Assembly (NCBI GenBank): GCA_020809705.1
Contig: CP085826.1
Span: forward strand, 4,340,001-4,404,000
Reading direction: 5' to 3'
Source of the DNA: Calonectria ilicicola
Lineage: Eukaryota; Ascomycota; Sordariomycetes; Hypocreales; Nectriaceae
Length of the DNA: 64,000 bases
Under the pieces are notes generated by a model. It saw only the letters and a program-made list of their open reading frames with translations, did not search any database and was not told the origin of the DNA. The translations under genes and the position numbers were made by a program. Positions 34,601-47,027 of the stretch are shown here, one piece after another. Position 1 is the first letter of the stretch; every line of letters starts with the position of its first letter.

Positions 34601-35544
34601 TTTTAGAGTTGTGGGGGAGTGGTTTTCAAGTGGTTGAGAATGGGAAAATGTTGCTCAGCCAAGGAGAAGAAGGCTGCGATGAAGGATGATGAGAATGTGA
34701 TGGAGGAGATGATGATGTTGATGGTGATGGTGAGAATTCATTTTGGGCAGTCAACATGATCAAGTTATATACTATCATTTTCATTATTTTAGGGAAGCTC
34801 AAGAGGGAGCGATTTCAATAATCAGGGACCAATATCGACTCCTTGGAAGGGTTGATGTCGAGAAGGGTTGACGCCGACGAGGGAGAACTATTCCCATGTG
34901 TTGTAGAGGCATAAAAGCAGAAAAGGGACCAATCACTCCTTCGTCACCGTGGGGCACTTCTATTGGAAGGGAGCAACTGAGCTACTACGAATCGTACATG
35001 GGCAGATATCTCGTGACAAGGGCGGCAGAAGGTAGGAGAAAAGAGGGAAACCGAAAAGGGACAAGCCGGGAAGCAATGTGAGATATCATCTGACTTGTCT
35101 TAGTGCCAAAAACCATACTACGCTTCCGATTCGTAGGATTCACATATGGGAACAGACAGTGCATGTGCACTGCAGCGAGATGCAGATAGCGCCGTGTATG
35201 TGTGATGCAATTGCCCTAAGGGAGCGTGTGTCTCATCTCTGATTCGTCTTTAAAGTACAGTGTCCACCGTCAATTCAATTGGGGTGTATGTATTGGATCA
35301 ATGCAGATGTGCAGGAGAGGGTATCAAAACAGGGTCACGCCAACGCCGTCGTAGCCCTTTGCCAACTAATAAAAAGAACCATATGCATGTGCCGAAATTC
35401 ATAAACAGCCTGCCGCCGATAATGCATCCGTAATAAACAATCCTTTGCCCGTGCCGTCGTGCTCCGTACGAATGAATCTCTTGTGGAGAGGGGGGATTCA
35501 ACCCTCAAGGTTCCAAAACATGTCTCAGTCGTCGTCTCCCTCTC
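34601..35544. other. Intergenic: promoter of the secreted-protein gene
   Basis: 0.94 kb holding the leader of the secreted-protein gene, a GAT/GGT-rich simple-sequence stretch (34687-34735), and the 3' side of the proline-rich gene. No gene is supported. Confidence 0.55.
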
Positions 35545-36549
35545 TTAATCCTCCCAAATCGTCTCAAGATCAAGGTCTCCTCTCCGCTCGGCTCCACAGA
35601 CGCTCCACCGCTTTCGCTTGTCCCTAGAGCCGAAGCCCATGGTTCGACCACGCGTAATGTCCAAGCTGCTCCGGCCCTTTGGTTCAGATGCGTCGCCACC
35701 CTCCACAGCTTCCGCGGCGGCCTTGAGCTTGGCAATTCGTTCAGCCTCCAGGGCTGCTTCCTCGGCATCAGGAGTGTCGGGAATAGTCTCCAAACTAGAA
35801 ATGCTGGGACTACGAGATCTGGTTGAAGTGGGCGTAGATGGAACAGATGAAAAGGCTGTTCCAAAGTTGCTGGGGAGGGCCTCATAGCTGCGGAACGGAG
35901 ATGTCACAGAAACTGAGGATGATGGGGGTGAAGGGTAAGTCGAAATGGAACCAGTGCTCGAATGGGTAACAGCCCGAAGAGGAGACGATGGGCGTCGCAG
36001 CCTCGCAGGAGTGCTGGTCGAAACGCCGAAGACCGGCGAGCTGCTTCGCCTCTCGCCATGCCTGCGCTCCGGCTCAAGAACCGAGGCTCTAATTGGTGAA
36101 GTAGGAGGGAATGCCTCGTCCACGGACTTTCGGGGAGCACGCACGCGGCTTGGAGAACCTGAGGGACTGGCGGGGCGTCGCTGTTGTGGCGAAAAGAGGA
36201 TGTGGCCAGAACCGTTGACGCCGGGCATGGACTGAGTGCGGGACATGGTGGGTGCGAGACTGTTGGTAGAGCGGGATCTCGTGTGGGCGCCAGAGAGCGG
36301 GGAGGCGTTTCGTGGCCGGTATGGAATGAAGGTGGAGGAAGGCCACGAGGGAGAAGCGGGCGAGGCAGGCGACATCGGATTGGGATCGGTGCTTCGCCTT
36401 AGGGCAGCGGGAGGCTTGCGGAGGACATCGAGATCGAATGAAGACATGGAGTTTGGGTTGTGAATGCGCAAGGCCGGCACAGCAGGTCCACCGAGCACTG
36501 GGGAGCGGCGAAACTCCTCCAGGCGCTCAGTTTCGGGAACAGGCTCCAT
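35545..36549 (-). CDS. Basic Pro/Ser-rich protein of unknown function
   Basis: Single-exon frame of 334 aa starting MEPVPETERLEEFRRSPVLGG. It is rich in Ser, Pro, Arg and Thr with many SP/TP sites (SPASPASP, SPSGSPSR, RRPSSP), which are likely phosphorylation sites. A predicted helix (EEAALEAERIAKLKAAAEAVE) near residues 265-290 precedes a distinctive C-terminus (RDKRKRWSVCGAERRGDLDLETIWED) that looks conserved and argues that the frame is real. No enzymatic domain, signal peptide or membrane segment is seen. I recall proteins of this type annotated only as basic proline-rich in related fungi. Confidence 0.75.
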   Translation of the reverse strand: MEPVPETERLEEFRRSPVLGGPAVPALRIHNPNSMSSFDLDVLRKPPAALRRSTDPNPMSPASPASPSWPSSTFIPYRPRNASPLSGAHTRSRSTNSLAPTMSRTQSMPGVNGSGHILFSPQQRRPASPSGSPSRVRAPRKSVDEAFPPTSPIRASVLEPERRHGERRSSSPVFGVSTSTPARLRRPSSPLRAVTHSSTGSISTYPSPPSSSVSVTSPFRSYEALPSNFGTAFSSVPSTPTSTRSRSPSISSLETIPDTPDAEEAALEAERIAKLKAAAEAVEGGDASEPKGRSSLDITRGRTMGFGSRDKRKRWSVCGAERRGDLDLETIWED

Positions 36550-36721
36550 GGTGGGATAGACGGTGGGATGGATCGTCAGGCCGCCCGCTAATGGCTGGAA
36601 CGTCTAGGGTGACATGTGTTGGGGAGGATGGAATTGAGCAGAGAGCAGAAAGCAGAGACGAGTGTCGAGCAGGGTCCGGGCGGTGGTCACGATGGATGAA
36701 GTAAAGCGGTGGGCGAAGTGA

Positions 36722-36742
36722 GAGGTGAGGTGAGGTGAGGTG
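36722..36742 (+). repeat. GAGGT pentanucleotide repeat
   Basis: Four copies of GAGGT in tandem, in the presumed leader or promoter of the proline-rich gene. Confidence 0.8.
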
Positions 36743-38087
36743 ACGAGCCAAGTGCGGTGCGGAGTGCAGCTCCGGGAGGTGGGCGGGATGTTGTTGACAA
36801 TCGCGAATTGGCGATTCTTGATAAGCTGGCGAGGTGGCGCAAAGCAGGGTGCGGCAGAACTCGTCAAATGCCTCGTCCTGTCAATATAGCACCCCTAATA
36901 ACGAAAAAGTCGATGGTTGGGATGGGAGCCGCCGGGAAAAGGCGGGGGTGGAGAAGATGAAGCTAAGCTTCGCCAAAGTAATTGAGAGTGAGAGGTAGAT
37001 TGATGGGAGAGAGCGAGAGCTGGTAGCCGAGGCTGGCGGTGAGGCGGACCGAGCAGAACGTTGCAAGGGCGGCTGGAGTCGGTGGTTTCCTGTGTGCTCT
37101 CTGGTTAAATGCGAGGTGGGGGAGAAGGAGGAGCGGGAAAGATGAAGGGACGGATGGAGGAGGGAAAGCGGGAGGGATATGAAGACAGAAGTTGGAGGGA
37201 GGAGATGACAAGGAAAAAGGAAAAAGGAGGGATGGATGTCATGAGGCGTTAAGCAAGACGGTGCTCACGATTCAAAGCCAGGGCGCGTGCCAGTGTTGGC
37301 GACGAGTGGCCAGCCAGCGTGACAACGGCGCTGGACAGTAGAGGGTGCACGGACTTGGGAGTGCCCAGTCCTGAATTGTAGGGGAGTTCGCGCCTCCCTA
37401 CTGGCACACTGTAGCGGGTTTGGCGCGGGGGGGTGGTGATGGGTGATGGGCGACGGTGAGTCCGGTCATGACGGGAGGCATCCGTCAAGTCAACATCTAT
37501 ATTCTGGTTGGTACTGTTACTGGTTCTGGTGCGGGTTCTATCTTTATCGAGCTGCTAGCCAGGGACACAGCTCCATTCCCATTCTCGGCGGACGAGTGAG
37601 GAGTCTTACACGCAGCAACCTGCCGCATCCTGTGGCACTCTGTGTGTGGCCCAGCGGCCATGCCATGTTGACACTGACTGAACGTGGTTCCGATTAAGCG
37701 ACGACGCACGCCCAGCCGTTGGACGCACGCCTTTTCCGTCCGCCTCCAGTTACTTTACTCAGCAGCCAGATACAGACGACACGACACGACACAACCCAGA
37801 TGGGCATCCCGATTCAGCTGGCAAGCCCATCAAAACCACCCGTTCCTGGTGCCCCCGTGGCGGCTGAGTTAGCTAGCGGACTCTTTGACTCCATAACACC
37901 AGCAACGGATCAACAAGCGCAGTTTCTATTCAGACACTCAGGCACGGTGGTACAAACCACAGACCGTGGACACCACAGACCGCATACTACAAAGCAAAGG
38001 CGCGCATTCACCTCGTGGGGAACGGTCGGCTATTGGAGACCCCTGAACCCGTGCTGCCGGGTCTAAGTGGCAAGCCCAAGAAATGCG

Positions 38088-38143
38088 TCCCCCAGCAGGT
38101 CCCCAGCAGGTCCCCAGCAGGTCCCTAGCAGGTCTCCAGCAGG
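38088..38143 (+). repeat. 11-bp minisatellite
   Basis: Five tandem units of TCCCCAGCAGG; the first has one extra C and the last two differ by one base each. Noncoding. Confidence 0.9.
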
Positions 38144-41107
38144 GCCCATTGCCACACAGGGAGAACCGGGGACCAAGACCCTCCCCCTGCCGCCCATCTT
38201 TCAACTAGTGCTACCCGCAGTTCCGTCCCCTCCTCGTTGGACTGGGCCAACCACGGATGGCAATCCCACACGCTCCAAAACACGCCGCCCCTCCGCTAGC
38301 TTGCCTGAGAGGCGGCTTATGTCCTGCAAGACGGGATGGGGCCCTGCACTGTGTTTGTTCCCCTCAACGAGGGATGGTCAGTTTTTTGTTCCTGCATTGT
38401 CAGCTGTTTACGAGGCAGCTGCCTGGATCACCGTGGATACGCTGCAACTCTCTCTCTCTCACTCTCTTTTCTTTTCTTTTCTTTACTTTTTTTTTTTCTG
38501 ATAGAAAATTCCTTTGACGAGAGAAACCCAACCCAACCCCTGCCAGACAATGCTCTCCTCTTCTCCCAACCTGGCTCCCGGATATACCAGCCGAGACCTG
38601 GAAATAACCCAATTGGAAAAAAAGAACCAGCCCAAGTCAGTCCGTGACCAAGCACACGGTAAATTATAGATTTCCGAGACCCCTGCTCCTCATGACGACG
38701 GGTGTGATCTCACTACTCTCCGAGGGCTTGGCTTGGCTGCCCGTTCCCCAAACCGGCTCCCGGCGCCAGCTAGCAGGCATCGGCCCAGTTCATTGGGCAC
38801 CGTCGTCGAGCGTGATTATCACCGTTCCAAGGGCATCCGTTGTGTTGCTGTTACAGGTCTTCGTATTTGATTACGCTCCCGTCTAAACATGACCGACCCT
38901 CTCACTCTCTCTCTCAGGTGCCCTGTGCGCATGCCATTGACGTAGCTCGCCAGATCCCCCACCCATTATTACGTTCCCTCAGATCCCGCTCGTCCCGGCA
39001 ACTGTTCCATCTGATTACACAGTCGCATTTGCCAGGTCTTGCATGACGGTTTCCCTTGCCTGGCGAAAGCTAGTTTTCGGCCACGCCATGGGCCTGTTGT
39101 GCGGCATTATCCATACCCACATCCGCAATCCTACCCTGGTTTCATATGCCAGAGCACTTCAAAACAACAAACACGGCGCCCGTTATTCGCACAAATCGCG
39201 TGCCTAGTCCAATTTCCCCATCAATGCACCTTTTCCAACGGTCGGAAAACCATCATTTAACCAAAATTACTATCGACTATAGCCCAATACACTGACAACT
39301 AGATGCACCGCTAGGCATTCATTATGTAAATTCTAATTTTGCTAGTTTCCGCTAGCCTAACCGAGAAGTGTAAACATCGCTAGGGTTCATCAGAGCACCT
39401 CATTTGTCAGCGCCCGGTATGACTCCTGTCCGGGGGATTTCTAATATTGCATGGTATTTCCCGTAACCGAAAACACAGGCGAGGGCATGACGACGCCAGG
39501 CTCCCTCCGTTCCCCTATCCAAGGCTCCAACAGTGTTAGTTGCATTATTAATTTTTCGCAAGGTCAATGTGATTTTTTTGGTGAAACAATTAGGAGAGTT
39601 GGTCAATAACATTGTCTTTCATTTTCAGCAAAACCATTGCCATAGCGATATATCCGTATATCTCGGGTTCAATAACGTTAGGGCTGGATATTACCCAGCA
39701 GTCTGACATACCAAGCCAGGATGATGGGTCTGAGAGTACGACATACAATCCACCCGTTGAAAGATTGTGCCCTTGTGACTCTTCACCTTCGACGCTACGC
39801 AACTCAACTGCCTCGAAATATCAATTTGATTTTAAAAAAAGAAAAAGGACCAGAAAAAGGTTTAGATTTAAGCTGTTATTATTTATGCACTATATCCTCT
39901 TTTTTTAATTTATGTCTGATTAAAAAAAAATTAGAGTGGGTTCAACTGGGATTCCTTCCAGAAGCTCTAGAATCACCAAGGTGGTCGGCAGATACAGTTG
40001 CATTCAACAACCTTGCTTGGTCTTCACGGTTTGCCCAAACAAGAAATAACCAAATTGACCCCCTGCACGGTACAATTAATTACCCCATAAAAATAATTTT
40101 TATAGAAAAAGATTAAATGCGCTATACGTCATGGTCCAGCAGCTTCCTTGCGGGCTTTATGATGCAGAAACCAAGCCTAGCCCTTGCCCCTTCTCTTACT
40201 GCACAATCCACCAAATCTCTTTGCTAAATGTGCCGAACCACATCACCTAGTGAGAGAATAGACGGGCTGAGCGCAACGTACTTGCCAAGTCTCTCCTTAC
40301 AACCCCTATTTTGTCTCTTGAAACTTCAAACCCAGGTGCATCCCCCGTTTCAAGGCAGGCGCGTTTTTTTCCTCCTCTTAGCTGCGCTTGTGGATATTTG
40401 CATAGTATTACACCAAGTTCAACTAATAATTCTCACTTAGTATGATCGTAGGGCGACAAGGTGGCTGGATGCTGACAGAAGTAGCAGACGTTGGCCCGCA
40501 TGGAGACCATCGAGCAATAGCACAGCCCAAGCCGAAACGTCCTCAGCTAACCCAGACTCAAAACAATGAAGTATCGGCTAATAATTCCAAGTGTGAAAAT
40601 CACAGGGTAAAATAATTAAATCTGATAGAATTATGGACTCTGCATAGATATGAAGCTAAGTAATTGTCATGAGTATGTGATAAGAGGTGTCGTGGTAGAT
40701 TGATCGGGAATGATTTGGACGCACATCTAGCATGAGCTCTATGGCGTGTTCGAGGCTCAATTCCTGCCTTTTTAGTAGAATCCTTATAGCCATTTGTTGT
40801 ATGAATCTTTCGACTTCTACATTATCTGCCGCATTTTTTGTGGAGCATATGCATGTATTTCTAACATCTGGCAAGTGGTTTGTTCTGTCTCTATTCTCAT
40901 GAAATGTCAAAGCGGGGAGAATCGAGACCCAAACTAATCCATGCAAAATCGAACAGACATGGGATATTTACAAGTCATCGACATATTGCTATTGCAATTA
41001 ATTGACGGGGTCTTCAATATAACTAACGCTCTGTTACCGACAGAGAGATCGGTAGGCTAATCAATTCTCTCAACATCATTCTGAAATACAGTTTTCTCAA
41101 TAATAAC

Positions 41108-43110
41108 TCAGGCCTCCTTCTCAAGAGCGTTATTCAGAGTAATCCCCTTCTCATACAAGTCCAGTTTGCCTTTATCCTTGGCTTCTTGAACAGCAGCAAT
41201 TTCGGCAACCAGTCTACTATTTCCTTTCTTGGTCTTCCAAGCAGGGAGAGCGCCTTCGGCAAAGAGCTCCTCAATCTCTTCAATAGTTTTACCGCAAGTC
41301 TCGGGGTATCTATAAAACAGTTAGTAAGCTTATAATCTGCGAAAAGTTTTTAGATCAGCCGGGAAAGGCATACGTGAAAAAAGCTTGGATCGCAGCTCCG
41401 ATACACAATACTCCAAATACGATGAAGATCTTTCCCTTGATGCTCTTGAATCCTTCAGGTGTGAACATTCCTATAAAAATTAGCAATCCAAGAAGTGCAT
41501 GGCACTATAAAGTTTTGAACATACCGAGTGCAAAGTTGAACAACCAGTTAGCCTCTGCCGCCATCGCCATACCCATAGCGCGAGTTCCGGTGGACCAGAC
41601 CTCTGCAGCGTAAATCCAAGCTACAGGCGCCAAGGTAAGGGCGTAAACAATAATGAGAAGATAGCTAAAGGCGATTACTGTGTAGGCGGGAGATCCTGTG
41701 ACTTGCACAACAACATTTGCGTTACCTTCGACACCACCAGGTACAGGCTTTCCATAAGTCATAATCATGCCCCCAACGACAAAGTGACAAAGTCCCATGC
41801 CAAGTGCTCCATAGATTAGAAGTGGGCGGCGACCAGTCTTGTCAATAAAGAAGAACATGATGGTTGTAAAAACAATAAAGAGAGCGTACTGCACCCCAGA
41901 GGAAATCAGATTAATTTTGCCCTTGAGATTCGCCATCTGGAACACATAAGGCATGTAGTCTGCGGCATAGATGTTAGCCAGGGTAACATTGAGGAAATTG
42001 GCAATAACACGGGTATTGAAGTAATATGTGCGATCGAGTTTAAAGCTCTGCGAGCTGCCATAAGTGGAAATGCGGGGAGTTGGAGGGAGCGGAGTGTGGA
42101 GAGGTGGGGGTGAGAGTGGGATGGGAAGCTAATCGATTCCAACATGGTGTGAAGGAGACAGGGAGACGCACAAACCATGACATTGGCACCAGACATTTGC
42201 TGCCAGGCCTGAACCGAAAGTCCAGCCATTGTCCTCTTCCACATGCCTCTCTTGATAAACTTCGCCCAGCCGTGACCGGCTTCCCGTTCCTGACCAAGCG
42301 TCTCCGTGATTTCGCGCCATTCAGCGATGACAAGGGCGTCCTGGCGGTCACCACCAGCCTGGATATCTGCGAGGGTCTGGAGAGCCTCCTCTTCACGCCC
42401 GACCTTGGCAAGCCAGCGGGGAGATCGAGGAAGGAATGGAAGTCCGATCATCAGGAAGATGCAAGGGATAAACTGGGTTCCCCAGGCCGTTCGAAACGAA
42501 GCAGAGCCACTGATGTAACCACATCCGTAACCGATAAAGTACATGATCAAAATTCCCCACTCGATTGCAAGTTGCTGAATGATGATAATGCGTCCACGAT
42601 GTTCCCTCTTGGCGATCTCTGCAAGGTATACAGGAACCTGAGAGGATGTGATGCCGACAGTGATGCCGTTGAGCACGCGGCCAGCTACTAATGAACCAAA
42701 TCCGTTCGTAGCTACTTGAACAGCTGTACCAATAAGCCACCAAAAACAGGCAAACATGATACTAAAAGTGCAGTGTTAGAAGCGGACCCCAACTCCAACT
42801 GCCAATTCCCTCTTACCTGTCACGACGACCCCATCTATCAGAGATTGGGCCAGCAATCAGGGAGCCAATTACGGATCCAGCCGCAAGAGCAGAACCAATC
42901 GCGCCCTGTTTGACGCCGCTAGGGTTATCAAAGAATTCAATGTACTGCTCAGTGGTGACAAGAGCGGCCATGGACGAAATGTCGAAGCCGAAGAGCATGC
43001 CTCCGACCGTCGCGACGCACGCGATAAAATAGGTGTTGACAGCTTGATGTTAGTCGAGGTCGTCGTCACGGTAGCAATTTTCTCTTACAGATTTTGGGTA
43101 GTCTAGCCAT
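41108..43110 (-). CDS. MFS sugar (hexose-type) transporter
   Basis: Six exons: 43089-43110, 42817-43042, 42172-42761, 41525-41959, 41374-41470 and 41108-41309; all junctions keep frame, giving 523 aa. The first exon encodes only MARLPKI plus one base. Marks of the sugar-porter family: GGMLFGFDISSM in TM1; GPISDRWGRRDS after TM2; GRVLNGITVGITSSQVPVYLAEIA in TM4; RSPRWLAKVGREEEAL (the PESPRWL position); QQMSGANVMVYYMPYVF across the third splice (TM7); DKTGRRPLL; and the C-terminal YPETCGKTIEEIEELF. The protein should import a monosaccharide with protons at the plasma membrane; substrate and affinity cannot be read from sequence alone. Intron 3 is 212 bp (donor GTGCGT), far longer than the others (46-64 bp). 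Confidence 0.93.
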
Positions 43111-44982
43111 GGTGGCGAGCAGCCCACAGGGAGCAATTGAAGGAGATGTGCGAGTGATGTCAAAAGCTCAGCCGGGCCAATGCCAAAATTAGTCTTCTTT
43201 TTCAAGAATTCACAAGACTCAGGAAATTCAGGGGAATTTTCTGGTCATATATACGTCGATCCTTACCTTCGCTCATACGTCTTCAGGTTACCACATTGGC
43301 CCTCCTCGGAGCAATAATCCACGGTCATGGAGAAGGTGTGTCCCCAATCGCTAAGATGGGAAAGCCATGTACGGCTAGGGTTCAGACCGGATCATTGCGA
43401 GTTTGAGGGGGTAGAGAAATAGGTACGGTAGGTGCGCAAGAAGGCACAAGCTTGCCATGGGCTGGAGGATCTTCTCATGGTGAGTAGATCAAAAGTGCCG
43501 TCGAGGAGTGGATGCAGCATGATGGGCCAGCTGGGCAACCGTGGGGTTCTTGGCGATGCTCTTTAAGAACAAATTGGAACGAAAGGCCCGACTCAAGCGT
43601 GGCCGATTGGTGCGCATTTCGAAATGGGGAGCCCTTAACATGATTCCCGACCCCATATGTCCTGTGAGCAAAGCCAAGCTCATATGGAAGGGACAAGCTG
43701 CGTCTCGGGTACGGTGCAGCGCCTCCACAAGCATAAGTCAACCTCAAGTGACATCATTCAACCAGGGAATGCATCCTAGTTCACCTCAAAATCTGCCAAC
43801 GCTTTTCCATCATCCGTTACTTTAACTCACTCGCCGTGGACTCTTTTGCGAACGCAATCGTAATTATTGATGTCCCCATGCTACTACTACACTCACTAAG
43901 AAGGGTCACAATAGGGATGCAATACAAGGTTGCAGCCTAGACATGAAGCAGGGAGACCAGGTATTACATGTTTGGCGCGTCCCCAGCACCCATCTTCTCG
44001 AACACCTCGCCGTGCAACCAAGCAGATGAAGGTTTCAAGCTGTTGTTTTACCCCGACGCGTAAACGGTTAAATGCAAAACGGAGTGCGTCTGTGGGCGCC
44101 CATCGAGCACAGCCATCAACGGACAGACACATGGTGTTTGGAATTACGAGGCGGCACTAAGCGATCCAAACACAAGCTATGGTCAAATTCTTGGCTGGTC
44201 TAGGGTCGCAACGAGCGGATGCAAACCAAGAAACTAGTCCACCTCACTTCCTTCGTCTCACATGATTTCTTCTTCTGGCGCGCCACGGGTGATGTGCCAA
44301 GCCAGGCATTGCTGCATGGGTCCAAAGCAGCTTCCATGGAGGCTCTGCTCTGCTTTGGGAGGTTGGGTGTCATGCGTTGTTGGAATACAGTTGAGTAGGG
44401 TGGACGATTCGACCCTTGTCAACATCAATCAACCCCTCAAAGTCTAAAAAACCAGGGATCGTGCGTATATTGCCCACTTGCTGCTTTGCCTTGATGCTGT
44501 ACCCAGCTTTCTACTACCGGCTCAGGTCCAAAACACGCAGCGACCAACAATCATCCAGGCCTGCATTCTCTTAGCTCCAACCCTTATTCGAAAAAATTGA
44601 TTTAATATAGCCCGGGCCCAGTCGCCTCCCAGGGTTAGCCCGGAAGTAGCCGTCATTGGAGGCTTCCCAGAGCTCCGACCAGCATGTTTGTCTGTCTGTT
44701 CGCATACCACTACTCTTATCTGCAATGATCGCCGCGCCTCACATCCAGCAGGTAAATTAAACAGGTGTATTTCATTCAGTGAGGTGACCACATCTAATAA
44801 GACGAAAGAAAAGTACATCCATCCCATCCCGAGTAGCTCCCCCCCAGCCACCCTTTCAAGCGGATGCAACCCTCCAAAACGCGTCGTCATGTCACCCTGA
44901 TCTCACCCAGCCTGAGCTCCAACATGTGTCCACGACACCATCTCTACCACGTGTGTATGACATCGTCAATGAAATCGATTCC
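43111..44982. other. Intergenic: sugar-transporter upstream region and cytidine-deaminase 3' side
   Basis: 1.9 kb without a supported gene. The part next to 43110 is the sugar transporter promoter. Frames at 43475-44160 overlap on both strands and have no features. Confidence 0.55.
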
Positions 44983-45638
44983 TTACGCCCTTCCAGCCGC
45001 TCCGGGAGGTAGGAGCTGATCGGGTCCAAATGACAAGGGTAGTAGCTGGTAAATGTCAGAAAATCCGATTGGTAGGCCAGGCGGAGGCATCCAAAACTCA
45101 CCTTTTCGAGTCTGAGAACGATGAAGTCCTCGTTCTTGTCGAACATAATGATTGGCGTGTCCAGCTTGCAGAATTCTCGGATACTACAGTACCATTCCCC
45201 CTGCAGTCAGCAAAGATGAAATAAAATGCAAAACCAGCCCCCCAAAGAGAGGGACGGGAGGAAACAAGCATAACGATAGACTTACAACTGCCTGCACATG
45301 CCGCATGGGCTTGCGGGCGGGGAAATGTTGGTGGCTACGGCCAGCGCCCTAAAGTCGCGGTGCCCGCCCACCACCGCCGTGCCCAGGGCCACCCGCTCAG
45401 CACACGTCCCTACGGGGTAGCTGGCATTCTCGACGTTGGCACCGCTGATGAAGCTCCCGTCGCTCGTCAGCAATGTCGCACCCACGTTGAAGTTGCTGTA
45501 GGGGCAGTACGCCGTAGCCTTGGCCGTCGATGCCCGCTGGCGAAGCTGCTCAAAATCCGCCACGCTCAGCCCGTACTCGGCGCACACAGCCGCTGTCTTG
45601 GCCGCGTCCTTTCCCGAGATGATTTCTGGAGTCTCCAT
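44983..45638 (-). CDS. Cytidine deaminase
   Basis: Three exons: 45286-45638, 45102-45183 and 44983-45045. Introns of 102 bp (GTAAGT...CTGTAG) and 56 bp (GTGAGT...TACCAG) give 165 aa, typical of tetrameric eukaryotic cytidine deaminases. The start METPEIIS at 45638 is chosen because the frame upstream is Lys-rich sequence from a poly-A tract. Active-site residues: C79-A80-E81 (GTCAERVALG; zinc ligand and proton shuttle) and the P-C-x-x-C zinc ligands C112 and C115 (SPCGMCRQF). Substrate-loop motifs are YCPYSNFNVGA and GANVENASYPVG. The end LLPLSFGPDQLLPP is the usual C-terminal signature. It deaminates cytidine and deoxycytidine to uridine and deoxyuridine in pyrimidine salvage, in the cytosol. 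Confidence 0.95.
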
Positions 45639-47027
45639 TTCTTTTTTATATCCCTCTCCTAATATGTGTATAGCTTCCCTCTTCCTCCTTTCTTCTTTTT
45701 TTTTTTTTGCAAGATGTGTGAAGAGGAAGTGTGTACAAAGGACGAGAGATAAGCTTGCAGTGGCTCTCTCTGATATAGTCGCCCAGAGCGGGGCCCTCCG
45801 CGATCTGGACGGCGAGACCCGCTGGTGCCGCCTCTTCAATCAAGACAACGGAGCACAAACCGCGTTCGGTAACATGTAAAAAGACCTGCCTAAAAAACTA
45901 TCGTGCTGACTGACTAAAGAAAAATCAATCACCATGAAAGAAAACAAGACAAGACATATGAAATAGAAACCCAGTGTTTGACCGTTATAGAGCAGGATTA
46001 TTGGGAACATCATGGAAACCACACATTCATTAGCATCATATTTCTTAGCTCATAGTGCCCTACATCTTCAGCACTGGATAAAATTGAGCGTAGTGAAACG
46101 ACAAACCACTAGTTGCGGCCAACAAATCGAACCAAGACATGTTGTTTGTCGGTGAGCGTTCAAGTCAAATGATGTCCTCACGCGGACACTCTCACCCGCG
46201 GGGTTGGCGAGCAGGTGGCGTGCAGTTGTGGCTAAACATATGACGTCGTTCGTGGGTACAATACAAATAATCCTAAAGATTACACCCTTCGACTTGTTGC
46301 GTTGTTCCTTGATTATCTAGTGAATGAATTGATGCTACATAAATGAAATAAATATGTAAAATATTTTGTGTGTTTGTTTCCTTAATTCATCTTTTAATAC
46401 CTCTTGACCTGACGTTGGGAGCGGTTGAGCTCTGTGGCCTCAAAGGTGCAGATTTCGTTAAGAGATACAGAGGCCACAGAATTTATTGCAATTGCTGCTC
46501 GTCGCAAAAAGAACCACCCTCACGTCGCCAATATCCGAGAAATTACAATCAAAATCAACATCGTGTTATGAAAGTTCAAGCAGTGTTCGCTTGACTAGGG
46601 ATACACAATCTGTTTAATCAAGTTTGCTATCAATGCAGACTCCAGGGTAGAGATATCCCGCCTTTGAACTGACTCATGGGCTTCCTCTGCCAAAGAACAA
46701 ATTCCCCAAATTATTATATGTACCGTGTAATATCAATGGTATCTCATGCCTGCCCGTCTTTGTCGGTCCCATATTGCTGTCATAACTCTTGAACAGAAAG
46801 ACCCACCTGTAACCATAAATGTTCCTCCCACCAACCGCCCATTCCATGCCAAATCGTAGAACAGAGTAGCCAACTCCGAACTCACCGCTCACGTAAACTT
46901 GGCCAAATGGCTCCCAAAAAACCTCCATACACTCTTAAGAAAATGCCATTCTCTCATACTTCATTCACAACTCAGCAACGCAGAAAAAATGTTCAAATCT
47001 TGCCCATGTCATCAACGTCAATCCAAG
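45639..47027. other. Intergenic: cytidine-deaminase promoter and MAPKKK 3' side
   Basis: 1.4 kb without a supported gene. A T tract (minus-strand poly-A) at 45697-45709 lies in the deaminase leader. The rest is AT-rich with short frames. Confidence 0.55.

Larger units (their letters stand above)
36550..41107. other. Gene-poor stretch between the proline-rich and sugar-transporter genes
   Basis: 4.6 kb without a supported gene. The part from 36.6 to 37.3 kb is purine-biased (plus strand), as expected for the leader of the minus-strand proline-rich gene, and contains GAGGT repeats (36722-36742). A CGACA run lies at 37772-37793, an 11-bp minisatellite at 38088-38143 and CT/T tracts near 38440-38500. 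From about 39.2 to 41.1 kb the sequence is AT-rich. Confidence 0.5.

Noticed and set aside
45639..45839. In-frame N-terminal extension of the cytidine deaminase
   Set aside because: The extension is Lys-rich from a poly-A tract and the family starts close to METPEIIS; it is more likely leader.
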